NCBI RefSeq assembly: GCF_014349155.1
Contig: NZ_JACSIT010000106.1
Span: forward strand, 1 to 64,000
DNA from: Neolewinella lacunae
GTDB taxonomy: Bacteria; Bacteroidota; Bacteroidia; Chitinophagales; Saprospiraceae
DNA length: 64,000 nt
Reading direction: 5' to 3'
Part shown: piece by piece, positions 15,333-24,802 of the stretch
Layout: the number at the start of each line of letters is the position of its first letter
Numbering within the stretch: position 1 is the stretch's first letter
Position numbers and translations under genes: made by a program
The notes under the pieces: model-generated
The model's input: only the letters and a program-made list of their open reading frames with translations
What the model was told of the DNA's origin: nothing
Database searches by the model: none

Positions 15333-16238
15333 TTAGCGGTCGGCGAGCAAGTCCCGCAGGGCCCCCTCCAATTCAGGGTGGGCAAACTCGAAGCCCGCCG
15401 CCTGAACTTTGGCAGCGGAGCAGCGGCAGCTGTCGAGCACCGTATGGCTCATTTCTCCCATGGCCAGTTTGAGGGCAAAAGAGGGGGCGGGAAGCAGGAG
15501 GGCGGATTTCCCGGCGGCGGGGCCGAGGGCAGCGGCCAGCACTTTATTTGTCACCGGCTCCGGAGCCGTGCCGTTGTACACGCCCGTCAGCCCGTGCTCA
15601 ATTGCGTAGGCGTAGATGTTGACGATGTCGTCCAGGTGAATCCAGGAATAGTACTGCGCGCCGTCACCGAAGTAGGTGGAGACGCGGGCGTGGAGGGGCA
15701 ACAGCATCTTCTGGAGTGCGCCGCCCTCCGGGTGGAGAACGATGCCCGTGCGGTTGATGAAAAGGGGGATGCCCAAACCCCGGATGGCTTCCGTACTTTC
15801 TTCCCACAGGACGCAGCTTTTGCTGAGAAAACCCGTGCCGGGAGAATCGCTCTCGCGCATTAAATCGTTGCCCCGGTCGCCGTAAAAGCCAATGGCACTG
15901 GCGGAGAGGTAGAGCCTGGGGCGTAATTGCAGGCGGCCCAGCGTGCTGGCCAGCAGGGCGGTGCTCTGGGTCCGGCTATCGATGATGAGTTGCTTGCGCC
16001 TGGCCGTCCAGTGCGCATCCGCAATGCCTGCGCCAGCCAGGTTGATGACGTACTCCACGCCGTCGAATGCCGCGTCGTCAATCTTGCCCGCTGCCACATC
16101 CCAGTGGTAAGCCGGGAAATCTGCCGACCGATCGGCCGTGCGACTGAGGTGACGAACCTGGTGGCCCAAGGAACGGAGCCGGCGGCTGAGGTGCATGCCG
16201 ATAAAACCCGTCCCACCGCCAATCAGAATTGTTGCCAT
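15333..16238 (-). CDS. TIGR01777-family NAD(P)-dependent epimerase-like protein
   Basis: Extended short-chain dehydrogenase, 301 residues from ATG 16238. Start is set by the Rossmann motif ILIGGGTGFIGMHL at residues 4-17. The family features VINLAGAGIADAHWTARRKQLIIDSR, SASAIGFYGDRG and FINRTGIVLHPEGGALQKMLLP are all present, and the C-terminal DUF1731-like part ends ELEGALRDLLADR. The usual role is unknown; relatives are linked to cell division or carbohydrate metabolism. It lies 31 bases upstream of the TIGR03915 gene on the same strand, so the two may be co-transcribed. Confidence 0.85.
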   Translation of the reverse strand: MATILIGGGTGFIGMHLSRRLRSLGHQVRHLSRTADRSADFPAYHWDVAAGKIDDAAFDGVEYVINLAGAGIADAHWTARRKQLIIDSRTQSTALLASTLGRLQLRPRLYLSASAIGFYGDRGNDLMRESDSPGTGFLSKSCVLWEESTEAIRGLGIPLFINRTGIVLHPEGGALQKMLLPLHARVSTYFGDGAQYYSWIHLDDIVNIYAYAIEHGLTGVYNGTAPEPVTNKVLAAALGPAAGKSALLLPAPSFALKLAMGEMSHTVLDSCRCSAAKVQAAGFEFAHPELEGALRDLLADR

Positions 16239-16293
16239 ATCCAGTGGAATGCAGGCAGAGTGGCTTAGGTTCATTTTTTTCGGGCTTCTTCGG

Positions 16294-16434
16294 GGGCGCG
16301 GCCGCAGGTGCAGTGGATGTCTGATGTGAGATGGGTGATGTCAGATGTCAGATGTCAGACGTGCCACATCCCACATCCCACATCTGACATCCCACATCTG
16401 ACATTCAACTTCCCTTGCACCTGCGGCCGCGCCC
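16294..16434. repeat. Inverted pair of dispersed repeats enclosing a self-complementary simple repeat
   Basis: Exact 19-bp copies at 16294-16312 (plus) and 16416-16434 (minus). The interior is built from ATGTCAG units on the left and CCACATC/CTGACAT units on the right, which are partly complementary, so the whole 141 bp can fold into one long hairpin. It lies between the divergent TIGR01777 and PIG-L genes. Confidence 0.9.
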
Positions 16435-16509
16435 AATAAAATTCAGGGCTCCTGCAACCAGCCCCCGCCCTGAACTGTCTTCATTCCCACAGCAAATTTT
16501 CCGCACTTC

Positions 16510-19029
16510 GTGAAGCACTTTGTCTTAATCGTCAGTTTCGTCCTGCTTACCACCTTTTCTCTCTTCGCCCAAATTGCCAGCCGCCCCACTGCGGGAGATT
16601 TGCACGCTGGCATCCAGAAACTGCAAGTACTCGGCTCCGCCCTGTACCTGGCGGCGCACCCCGACGACGAAAACACCCGCCTGATTGCCTACCTGGCCAA
16701 CGTCGATAAGGTGGAAACGGCTTACCTGAGCCTCACCCGCGGCGACGGCGGCCAGAACCTCATTGCCCCCGATATCCGCGAACTGCTGGGCCTGACCCGC
16801 ACCCAGGAACTGCTCGCCGCCCGCCGCATTGATGGCGGCTCCCAGTTTTTCAGCCGCGCCAACGACTTTGGTTACTCCAAGCATTCCGACGAAACTTTCA
16901 CCATCTGGGATAAGCAAAAGGTGCTGGCCGACGCCGTCTGGGTCATCCGGCAGTGGCGACCCGACGTGATCGTACTACGCTTCGATCCCCGCGACCCCGG
17001 CAGCACCCACGGCCACCACACCGCCAGCGCCATCATCGGCCTGGAAGCTTTCGACCTGGCCGGCGACCCCACCGCCTTCCCCGAGCAACTTAAGTACGTC
17101 GAGCCCTGGCAACCCCGCCGCATCTACTGGAACGCCTACACCTGGCGTGGCGTGCCCGAACACATGGTCCAGGAAAACATCATTAAAGTAGACGTAGGCA
17201 CCTACCTGCCCAAGCGCGGCGAAGGCGTCTCCGAAATTGCCGCCCGCAGCCGCAGCCAACACAAAAGCCAGGGCTTCGGCAGCGCCGGCTCCCGCGGCGA
17301 AGCCATCGAACAACTCGAATTGCTTAAAGGCGACGACAACGACGTCGAGGGAGAAGTCTTTGGCAACATCGACATCACCTGGAACCGCATCCCCGGCGGC
17401 ACAAAAATCGGCCAGGTCCTCCAGGTCGTCGAAGACCGCTTTCGCTTCGATGACCCTGCCGCCTCCGTCCCGGATCTCCTCCGCGTCCGCAAAATGCTTC
17501 AGGACCTCCCCGACGGCTTCTGGAAAAGCAAAAAACTGGCCGAACTGGAAGAAATCATCGCCGGTACCCTCGGCCTCTACCTGGCCGGGACGACCGACGA
17601 CCCCATCGCCACGGCTGGCCAGAACATCACCGTCAAAATCGAAGCGACCAACCGCAGCACGCAACCCGTCAAACTGATCGATTATTTCATTGAAGGGACC
17701 GTTATGACCCGGGCTACTGTCCAGGAAGTTCTCGCCACCAACCGCCCCTTCACCCAGGAACTTACCCTGATGGTGCAGCCCGGCCAGGGCTCCAGTGGGC
17801 CCTACTGGCTCCTCGAAAACGGAGAACTGGGCATGTACCGCGTCGATGAGCAGGAACTCCGCGGCAAGGGCGAAAGCGATGACCCGCTACAGGTCACTTT
17901 TCAACTCGACATCGCCGGCGAGGAATTTTTCTTCACCCGGCCCGTCCGCCACGCCTACACCGACCCCGTCAAGGGCGAGCAGGTCCAGCCCCTGGAAGTC
18001 CTCCCTCCCGTATTCGTGGAACTGGGCGAAAGCAGCTATCTCTTTACCGGCAGCGAAGCCCAACCCGTCCGCGTAAAACTCACCGCCGCCCGCGCCGATC
18101 TGCGCGGAAACCTGGAATTATGCATCCCCAACGGCTGGAAAGTGAGCCCGGAGAAAGTGGCCTTCCACCTCGAACGCAAGGGCCAGGAGCAGTACTTCAG
18201 CTTTGCGCTCACTCCTCCGGCTGGCCAGGTGCAGGGCACGATCGTTCCCCTGGCCCGCCTGGAGGGGGATGAAGACCCCGAACGCGGCTACACCCGCAAA
18301 CTCGTCAAAATCGACCACGATCACCTGCCCGTTCAGCTGGCCGACCTCGACGCTTCCGTCCCCGTAGCAAAAATCGACCTCGCCATCGCCGGCCGCAACA
18401 TCGGCTATCTGCCCGGCGCCGGCGATGCCATCCCCGAAGCCCTCACCAACATCGGTTTCCAGGTGACGACCCTCGATAAGGCCGCCGTCACTACGGGAAG
18501 CCTTCGCCAATTCGACGCCATTGTCGTCGGGGTCCGTGCCTACAATACCATTGACGACATCGCCAACTACCAACCCCGTCTGCTCCAGTACGTCAAGGAC
18601 GGTGGTACCCTGGTGGTACAGTACAATACCAGCCGGGGCGTTCAGATTCCCATGACCGAGCTGGGCCCCTATCCCTTCCAACTCAGCAGCGACCGCGTGA
18701 CGGTGGAAGACGCCGAAGTGCGCATCCTGGCTCCCGACCATCCCGTCCTGAACTATCCCAACAAGATCACCAGCGCGGATTTTGCCGGTTGGGTCCAGGA
18801 ACGCGGCCTCTACTTCCCCAGCAACTGGGCTCCGGAGTACACCGCCATCATCAGCAGCAACGACCCCGGCGAGCAGCCCCTCGACGGCGGCCTGCTGGTA
18901 GCGCCCTACGGCAAAGGCCACTACGTCTACACCGGCTACAGCTTCTTCCGGGAATTGCCCGCTGGCGTGCCCGGGGCCTATCGCCTGTTCGCCAACCTGG
19001 TGGGCCTGGGGAATGAGGTGAGGCCTTAA
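16510..19029 (+). CDS. Secreted PIG-L family deacetylase (LmbE-like), large form
   Basis: Zinc-dependent deacetylase of N-acetylglucosaminyl or similar substrates. 839 residues from GTG 16510, with a signal peptide (FVLIVSFVLLTTFSLFAQ). The catalytic AHPDDE motif is at residues 49-54 and the third zinc ligand is in STHGHHTAS around 165-173. The catalytic domain ends near 280. The remaining ~550 residues hold beta-sandwich domains (for example NITVKIEATNRSTQPVKLIDY) and a C-terminal ThuA/glutamine-amidotransferase-like fold (QFDAIVVGVRAYNTIDDI...GGTLVVQYNTSRG). This large architecture is common in Bacteroidota. Substrate not determinable. Confidence 0.88.
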   Translation: MKHFVLIVSFVLLTTFSLFAQIASRPTAGDLHAGIQKLQVLGSALYLAAHPDDENTRLIAYLANVDKVETAYLSLTRGDGGQNLIAPDIRELLGLTRTQELLAARRIDGGSQFFSRANDFGYSKHSDETFTIWDKQKVLADAVWVIRQWRPDVIVLRFDPRDPGSTHGHHTASAIIGLEAFDLAGDPTAFPEQLKYVEPWQPRRIYWNAYTWRGVPEHMVQENIIKVDVGTYLPKRGEGVSEIAARSRSQHKSQGFGSAGSRGEAIEQLELLKGDDNDVEGEVFGNIDITWNRIPGGTKIGQVLQVVEDRFRFDDPAASVPDLLRVRKMLQDLPDGFWKSKKLAELEEIIAGTLGLYLAGTTDDPIATAGQNITVKIEATNRSTQPVKLIDYFIEGTVMTRATVQEVLATNRPFTQELTLMVQPGQGSSGPYWLLENGELGMYRVDEQELRGKGESDDPLQVTFQLDIAGEEFFFTRPVRHAYTDPVKGEQVQPLEVLPPVFVELGESSYLFTGSEAQPVRVKLTAARADLRGNLELCIPNGWKVSPEKVAFHLERKGQEQYFSFALTPPAGQVQGTIVPLARLEGDEDPERGYTRKLVKIDHDHLPVQLADLDASVPVAKIDLAIAGRNIGYLPGAGDAIPEALTNIGFQVTTLDKAAVTTGSLRQFDAIVVGVRAYNTIDDIANYQPRLLQYVKDGGTLVVQYNTSRGVQIPMTELGPYPFQLSSDRVTVEDAEVRILAPDHPVLNYPNKITSADFAGWVQERGLYFPSNWAPEYTAIISSNDPGEQPLDGGLLVAPYGKGHYVYTGYSFFRELPAGVPGAYRLFANLVGLGNEVRP

Positions 19030-19091
19030 ACTAACGTCAGGTTGGGGAGATATTCACTGATTTTCAGATGGTTAGATCGGAATGATTCTTT

Positions 19092-19142
19092 AGTTCGGTA
19101 GTTTTGTAGTTCGGTAGTAAACAATGCCCCACTACCGAACTG
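19092..19142. repeat. Simple repeat TAGTTCGGTAGT with an inverted copy
   Basis: TAGTTCGGTAG occurs twice, then ACTACCGAACT as an inverted copy. A related run (CTACTGAACTATGAACTACTG type) lies at 55085-55137. No gene. Confidence 0.6.
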
Positions 19143-19265
19143 CCTTCTAAAGGTCGTTGAAGACCAAGTTGTGGTTATTGCAAAGGCTCAACCTCACGTT
19201 AAACTAGTTGCCCAACCACGCACCGCACACCCCCTGCTGTACTACTGTAAACTGGCAAAATCTGT

Positions 19266-19359
19266 ACTTCCAGCGAGCTATATTTTTGGATAGCTCGCTG
19301 AAAGTGGTCTTTTTTAGGTAGTTTCAGCGAGCTATGTGTTTGGATAGCTCGCTGGAAGT
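19266..19359. repeat. Nested perfect inverted repeats (cruciform-like)
   Basis: Outer arms ACTTCCAGCGAGCTAT (19266-19281) and ATAGCTCGCTGGAAGT (19344-19359) are exact complements. Inner arms ATAGCTCGCTGAAA (19290-19303) and TTTCAGCGAGCTAT (19322-19335) are too. Adjacent arms also pair, giving either two 11-bp hairpins or one nested structure. It lies 60 bases before the ATPase gene. Confidence 0.85.
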
Positions 19360-19419
19360 GTTACTTTTGGACCAACGCTGAAGAAGATTACTTGACTCCG
19401 CAGCAAAAGAAAGCTACCC

Positions 19420-20880
19420 ATGGAGCCCACTACCTCTCCCGAATTCGTTGGCCGACAGGCCGAACTCTCCATCTTGGAGGCCGCATTCCGCAGCAGGGAA
19501 GCGGAACTGGTGGCCGTAATCGGGAGACGCAGAGTGGGAAAGACCTTTCTGGTTCGGCAGGCCTACCGGGGGAGGATTTGTTTTGAGATGACGGGGCTGC
19601 AACACGGGGGCAAAACGGAGCAGTTGCGCAATTTTTCCTACCAGTTGGCTGCTTTTGCCGGGTCGGACTTTCCCTTGGAGGTGCCGCAAGACTGGCAGGC
19701 GGCCTTCCAGTTGCTCATCAGCTACTTGAAGGTGAAAGACCTGGCGCAACAAAGAACTGTGTTGTTTTTCGATGAAATTCCTTGGATTGCTACTCCCAAA
19801 TCGGGTTTTCTGGAAGCCTTTGGGCTTTTCTGGAACAGTTGGGCCGTCCAGCAAAACCTGGTAATCGTCATTTGTGGTTCCGCCGCGTCGTGGATGATCA
19901 ATAAGGTAGTAAACCACAAAGGCGGCCTCTACAACCGCATCACCAAACGCATTTTTTTAAAGCCCTTCCATCTCAGGGAAACGGAGGAGTTTTTACAGCG
20001 TAGGGGTATCCGCATGGACCGCTACCAGTTGCTGCAGGTCTATATGACCATGGGGGGGATTCCGCATTACCTCAAAGAATTGGCTCCTGGCAAAAGTGCG
20101 GTCCAAAACATTGACGACATTTGCTTTGCCGAAAATGGCTTGCTTAATGCGGAGTTTGATAATCTTTACCTGGCTTTGTTTGAGGCGGCAGAGCGCCACG
20201 TCAGCATCATTCGCGCCCTTGCGGTAGTGCGTGGTGGGATGGCGCGTAAGGAATTGCTCCAGGCAGCGGGGCTGAGCGATGGTGGCGGTTCTTCTAAAGT
20301 AATGGAAGAACTCATCAGCTCCGGGTTCATCACGGGGTACTATGATTTTAAAAAGAAACGGAAGAACATCCGCTATCGGTTGACGGATGAATATTCTCTC
20401 TTCTTCCTGAAGTTTATTGAACCGCGGCGAAATGAAGGCCGCGGAACCTGGCAACGCCTAAGCCAAACCCAGACCTGGAAATCGTGGAGTGGCTACGCCT
20501 ACGAAGGGGTTTGCCTGAAGCACATCCGCCAACTCAAAGCTGCGATGGGTATAGATGGGCTTTATGCCGAAGCCTCCACTTTCTACCAACGGGGCGCGGG
20601 CCAACTACCCGGGGTACAAGTTGACCTCCTCCTGGATCGAAATGATCACATCATCAATTTATTTGAGATCAAATTTTACAACGGCAGCTACGTGTTGGAT
20701 AAAGCAGCGGCTTTGGCCATCCGACAAAAAATGGGCCTCTTTGCTACCGCCAGTAATACCCGTAAACAACTCCAGGTCACCCTGGTCACCACTTTCCCCA
20801 TCCTGGAAAATGAACACAGCCGGGGTTTAATCGATCAAGCCCTCACTATGGACGATTTGTTTCGCGAAGTGGAAATGTAA
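19420..20880 (+). CDS. Archaeal-type AAA+ ATPase with C-terminal DUF234 / PD-(D/E)XK-like domain
   Basis: 486 residues. The Walker A is GRRRVGKT (35-42) and Walker B VLFFDEIPW (about 114-122), followed by a sensor-like VIVICGSAASWM. A winged-helix part follows near 290 (SKVMEELISSGFITGYYDF). The C-terminal DUF234 region shows VQVDLLLDRNDHIINLFEIKFYNG, a D...E-x-K pattern like PD-(D/E)XK nucleases. Such STAND-like ATPases are common and often mobile, but their role is not settled. It is flanked by palindromic DNA and stands alone on this strand, ending ten bases from the convergent oxidoreductase gene. Confidence 0.85.
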   Translation: MEPTTSPEFVGRQAELSILEAAFRSREAELVAVIGRRRVGKTFLVRQAYRGRICFEMTGLQHGGKTEQLRNFSYQLAAFAGSDFPLEVPQDWQAAFQLLISYLKVKDLAQQRTVLFFDEIPWIATPKSGFLEAFGLFWNSWAVQQNLVIVICGSAASWMINKVVNHKGGLYNRITKRIFLKPFHLRETEEFLQRRGIRMDRYQLLQVYMTMGGIPHYLKELAPGKSAVQNIDDICFAENGLLNAEFDNLYLALFEAAERHVSIIRALAVVRGGMARKELLQAAGLSDGGGSSKVMEELISSGFITGYYDFKKKRKNIRYRLTDEYSLFFLKFIEPRRNEGRGTWQRLSQTQTWKSWSGYAYEGVCLKHIRQLKAAMGIDGLYAEASTFYQRGAGQLPGVQVDLLLDRNDHIINLFEIKFYNGSYVLDKAAALAIRQKMGLFATASNTRKQLQVTLVTTFPILENEHSRGLIDQALTMDDLFREVEM

Positions 20881-20889
20881 GTTCTCCCC

Positions 20890-22206
20890 TTAAAACCCCG
20901 CCCGCCGCGGCCGGGCCAGCAGGGCCGTCGCCGTGGGGTCATCAACGACGATGCGCGCCACCGGGTCGTAACGCAGGGGGCGGCCAAGGTCGAGCGAAAG
21001 GTTGGCCAGGATGCAGGAGGTGGTGGAGATGTGCCCTTCTTCCACCGGCGCGGCCAGCGGCTGTTTTCCGGCGATGGCGTCCAGCAGGTTGGTCAGGTGG
21101 GCCCGCGTAGCCGGGGCGACGTGAAGTTCGATGCCTTCTTCCTGCAAATCTTCGGGGTAGCGCTCACCTTCCAGTTCCACCTTCACGCGCACGGGCTGTC
21201 CGCCCATGGGCGTCCATTCGTACTTGTGGGTATCCGCCTGGAGCTTGCCCTCCGTACCGAAGATGGTAAAGGACCACGGCCAGTCTGCCTGCGGCGCCTG
21301 CCCCCAACTCCGGTGCTGCCATACGCAGTTCAGTCCCCGCTCCGGGTATTCAAAAACCGCCGTCTGGGTATCGGTCGTGGTTGCATCGGCCTCGGTTTGT
21401 ACGTAGATGCCGCCCTGGCTGCTGATGCGTTCGGGCCAACCCAGGCCGAGCAACCAGCGCACGGCGTCGAAGTAGTGGACGCACATATCGCCCACAATTC
21501 CGTTGCCGTATTCCCGGAAAGCCCGCCAGCGCCGGTGGGGGAGGCCCTTGTAGGGAAGCATGGGTGCCGGGCCCGTCCACCGCTCGTAATCAAAGCTGGC
21601 GGGTACGGGCACGGGCTCGCGCTGGGCGGTGTCGCGCATGGGGTAGTAGCAGCACATCTCCACGTGGTGTACCCGCCCGATGAGGCCAGAGTCGAGGTAC
21701 TTCTTTTTCATCTCCAGCAGGTGGGGGGTACTGCGGCGCTGGAGGGCGACCTGCACGGTGCGGCCGTATTTTTTGGTGGCGTCTACGATGGATTCGCATT
21801 CGCGGACGTCTACCCCGATGGGTTTTTGCAGGTACAGGTTGGCCCCGGCGGCCATCGCGTCAATGGCCTGGATGGCGTGCCAGTGGTCGGGTGTGGCAAT
21901 CATCACCAAGTCGGGTTTTTCCTGGGCCAGCAGGTCTGCGTGGCGGGCGTAAAGGCGGGGTTTTTGGCCGGGGTGGCGCTTGCGGAGCAGCGCATCGGCC
22001 GCAGCGAGCATCTCGGCATCGACGTCGCAGAGGCCAACCACCTCCACCTCGGCTACCTGAAGCAGCCGCAGCAGGTCGCTCTTGCCGTACCAGCCCGTCC
22101 CGATCAATGCCACCCGGGGTACCGCAGTATTCAGGGCGCCGGAGCGCAGGTGCAGGGGAAAGGCCAAAAGAGCGGTGGAAGCGGCGAGGAATTGACGACG
22201 TTGCAC
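20890..22206 (-). CDS. Gfo/Idh/MocA family oxidoreductase with signal peptide carrying a repeat copy
   Basis: 438 residues. NAD(P)-binding fold at residues 31-55 (RVALIGTGWYGKSDLLRLL), the CDVDAEML segment, and the conserved LYLQKPIGVDVRE with the catalytic-type Lys near 129. Probably oxidises a sugar or cyclitol; many secreted relatives in Bacteroidota act on glycans. The N terminus MQRRQFLAASTALLAFP looks like a Tat-type or Sec signal. It is followed directly by LHLRSGAL, encoded by a 21-bp copy of the dispersed repeat (22134-22154), in the place where the cleavage region is expected. No other gene on this strand is adjacent. Confidence 0.87.
   Translation of the reverse strand: MQRRQFLAASTALLAFPLHLRSGALNTAVPRVALIGTGWYGKSDLLRLLQVAEVEVVGLCDVDAEMLAAADALLRKRHPGQKPRLYARHADLLAQEKPDLVMIATPDHWHAIQAIDAMAAGANLYLQKPIGVDVRECESIVDATKKYGRTVQVALQRRSTPHLLEMKKKYLDSGLIGRVHHVEMCCYYPMRDTAQREPVPVPASFDYERWTGPAPMLPYKGLPHRRWRAFREYGNGIVGDMCVHYFDAVRWLLGLGWPERISSQGGIYVQTEADATTTDTQTAVFEYPERGLNCVWQHRSWGQAPQADWPWSFTIFGTEGKLQADTHKYEWTPMGGQPVRVKVELEGERYPEDLQEEGIELHVAPATRAHLTNLLDAIAGKQPLAAPVEEGHISTTSCILANLSLDLGRPLRYDPVARIVVDDPTATALLARPRRAGF
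22134..22154 (+). repeat. Dispersed-repeat copy (long variant) in a signal-peptide region
   Basis: Variant with centre CGGAGC: GGGCGCCGGAGCGCAGGTGC plus A. On the coding strand it reads LHLRSGA at residues 18-24 of the oxidoreductase. The only other copy of this variant is at 30905-30925, also in a signal peptide and in the same frame. Confidence 0.85.
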
Positions 22207-22400
22207 GGAGAGGATTTATCGGAGTGAAGCCCACAAGATAAAGAACTGTGGCTGGTTTGAGTGACATGATTCCTCTAAGCGGGAAATTACGGGTCCTCAT
22301 TTCAACCGGCTCTCATGCCAAGTTCCACGAGTGGGGTAGGGCTTATTCATTCCTTATCAAAGATTTTTTTGACCAACGCACGAAAAAGAGAAATTTTATT

Positions 22401-22430
22401 TTTGCGTTTGAAAAATTGGGATTATATTCG
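22401..22430 (+). promoter_or_regulatory. Candidate promoter upstream of the heptamer array
   Basis: TTTG (22401-22404), 18-base spacer, TATATTCG (22423-22430), one mismatch from TAnnTTTG, in AT-rich DNA. Transcription would run through the heptamer array in the leader. Confidence 0.4.
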
Positions 22431-22498
22431 CAGCATAACATGCGTGTTTAGACGATCTAATTCCAGGTCTTCGAGCACTACAAATACCCTTTCATGTA

Positions 22499-22575
<77 letters not shown>

Positions 22576-22585
22576 AAGTAGCCTT

Positions 22586-24802
22586 ATGCGCGCTACGTTC
22601 TTTTGTATTTGCGTTGCGCTATCCTTTTCTAGTGGGCTGCTGGCAAGTAATGAAAGTTGCCCGTACATCCACTTCGGGATCCCTCAAATAATTAACCTGC
22701 ACAGCGGTGAAAGAATAGTTTTTTCTCCGGAAAATCCAAACGACCTACTGGGGATTACTGCAGTAATGTTTGAATCAGGAAAAGGTAAAAGTGGGGAAGC
22801 GAAACTACAAAACGGCTACTTTGCTATTGACTTAGCTTCTGTAGACCCAACTACTACCATATTCTACACAGATCGGTGTGGAAACGAGAGGTTGATTCGA
22901 CTGGGGAAAGACATCGTCAAAGCTGATTACTGGTATTCAGCATCCAGATCTTTCCACGACTTCCTTAAAGACGCATACAATAACAAAGGCTATATCGAAA
23001 CGGAAGCCTTGTTGGATCTGGTACTCACTTCTGATTATAATCCCGTCGAAAAAGCCTCCTTCGTTCAGCATCACTTCTTAAGTGGCAAACCTGTATTTGA
23101 ATTTGAAGACCTGCTTAGCCGAGAGCAGGTACTCAAACATTTGAAGGGGCAAAACGGCGAAAAGGTGGCCAAATGTGATTGTTCAGGCTTAAGCGTTCCT
23201 GCCGAGTACCAGCTTTCCCCTGGAGATATTCGTAATGCAGAGGGCCCCAATGGCTTTTATGAGTTGGGGCAAAATACTGGCCAACCCAACCCTCGTCATG
23301 TCGCCAACCTTAATGGTAGGGAGTTAGAATTTTTCCAAGGGGGGGTGGGCCCAGCGAAAACCTGGTTTGCCTATTCCGACGGCTGGAAACGCGATGGTGG
23401 AGATTTTTGGGGCGGGGAAGTTGGTAACTCCAACGCATCAGCTACACCCGCTGTTACTGATGCGTTACTTCCTAATTTTGGGGCTCGTATTGGGCAAATT
23501 TTTACCTTAATCTGTAGTGGGGGGGCTACAAGAGTAGACCCTAATTGTCAATGCGAAAAGGAAGTAGAAATAAGGTGGTTTTATGAGTCAACCATTGACG
23601 TTAGAGCGCAAAAACTACAAAGTGGGAACGGAAATAGAGCTGTAGCTATAGGGGAAGATGTAGCCGTAGCTTACAGTGTACAGGAAAATGGGCCAAATAT
23701 TAATCCAACTCTTTTTATTCCTGGTGTACTTCGTAATTTCAACTCAGCCGCTTGTGAGTCAAACCCAAACGACTCTTGGATAGGCGATGCCTTACAATTG
23801 ACGTTTCTGGTTGCAGCAACTGTTGCCAGCATCGTATTTGGTGGAGATTTGGTAGGTACTACTCCTTCCGTCCCTGAACAAACCGCTTTATTGGCTGTGC
23901 AAAGCGGCCTCGTAAACCAAACGATTGCTCAAGTTGGTGAACTTCTGGATGGGCAGCCAGCGCAGATGGTGCCAGCAGCTACTTGTGGGGTAAATGCACA
24001 AGGAACTCCTTCTCAGCTAGTGGCAACGCCAAAAGAGTACGTACTAGAGCCTGGAAAAAGTTTGTACGTAGGCATAATGTCCAGTGCCCGAATGGTATCT
24101 CGAGGGACTAGGTCTTGGCAAAGTGAAGTCATAATAAAATCCGATTTTTACCTTACTGCTTTTTTACCTGCGGGTGCACTATCAGGAAACAATGAACCAG
24201 ACTGTTGCGATCCAAATGTACAGGCCTTTTATTGGAGTCACTCTTTCGATCCTTCTTTAGTACAGCACAATTATATTCCTGCGCCTGAATTTTCCTTCAT
24301 CCCGCCGAGTGACAAGACAGAACTTCGTTCTAAAGTTGCGAGGGAAATTTTTGCAGCCTCTCCAAGAAATGAATTCAGACTCACCCCAGATGAAAGAGGT
24401 GATTTTTCTGTCCCATTCGATTATGCTCACTTAATCGGGCGATCAAAATTTTCGGCAAACTTTTGCAATATAGGATTTACTGGGAGCGATGGCGAAGACC
24501 CCTTTCCAGATATCGAAAACCCCTTTCACGATAATGGCACCTCCGTCAATAAATCCGTTAGAAGTAGTACGGTGAAATTAATAATTTATGACGTAATGGG
24601 TAGGATAGTTCAACAAGAGAAAACCACCCTAGACCGTTTTGCGGTGCCCGAATCTGGCGCTTGGCGCTTCAGTCCAGAGCTTTTAAGGAAGTACCTTCAA
24701 TCTAAGCAGCGAAGCATAAGCGGAGGGCAAGTGTATTTCGTCTCCCTCTACAATGAAGCGAATGGAGAGGTGATTTTCCAAGAAAAAATGGTTGTACAAT
24801 GA
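22586..24802 (+). CDS. Large secreted protein of unknown function, AT-rich gene
   Basis: 738 residues with a signal peptide (FFCICVALSFSSGLLAS). No catalytic motif recognised. A stretch of small and hydrophobic residues (LTFLVAATVASIVFGGDLVGTTPSVPEQTALLAVQSGLV, read in two parts, about 410-450) could be a membrane helix. Cysteines are numerous (for example KCDCSGL, PNCQCEKE). The C terminus VKLIIYDVMGRIVQQEKT...GQVYFVSLYNEANGEVIFQEKMVVQ resembles a T9SS sorting domain, so export to the surface is likely. Codon use is clearly more AT-rich than in the neighbours, suggesting transfer. It overlaps the next gene by four bases. Confidence 0.8.
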   Translation: MRATFFCICVALSFSSGLLASNESCPYIHFGIPQIINLHSGERIVFSPENPNDLLGITAVMFESGKGKSGEAKLQNGYFAIDLASVDPTTTIFYTDRCGNERLIRLGKDIVKADYWYSASRSFHDFLKDAYNNKGYIETEALLDLVLTSDYNPVEKASFVQHHFLSGKPVFEFEDLLSREQVLKHLKGQNGEKVAKCDCSGLSVPAEYQLSPGDIRNAEGPNGFYELGQNTGQPNPRHVANLNGRELEFFQGGVGPAKTWFAYSDGWKRDGGDFWGGEVGNSNASATPAVTDALLPNFGARIGQIFTLICSGGATRVDPNCQCEKEVEIRWFYESTIDVRAQKLQSGNGNRAVAIGEDVAVAYSVQENGPNINPTLFIPGVLRNFNSAACESNPNDSWIGDALQLTFLVAATVASIVFGGDLVGTTPSVPEQTALLAVQSGLVNQTIAQVGELLDGQPAQMVPAATCGVNAQGTPSQLVATPKEYVLEPGKSLYVGIMSSARMVSRGTRSWQSEVIIKSDFYLTAFLPAGALSGNNEPDCCDPNVQAFYWSHSFDPSLVQHNYIPAPEFSFIPPSDKTELRSKVAREIFAASPRNEFRLTPDERGDFSVPFDYAHLIGRSKFSANFCNIGFTGSDGEDPFPDIENPFHDNGTSVNKSVRSSTVKLIIYDVMGRIVQQEKTTLDRFAVPESGAWRFSPELLRKYLQSKQRSISGGQVYFVSLYNEANGEVIFQEKMVVQ

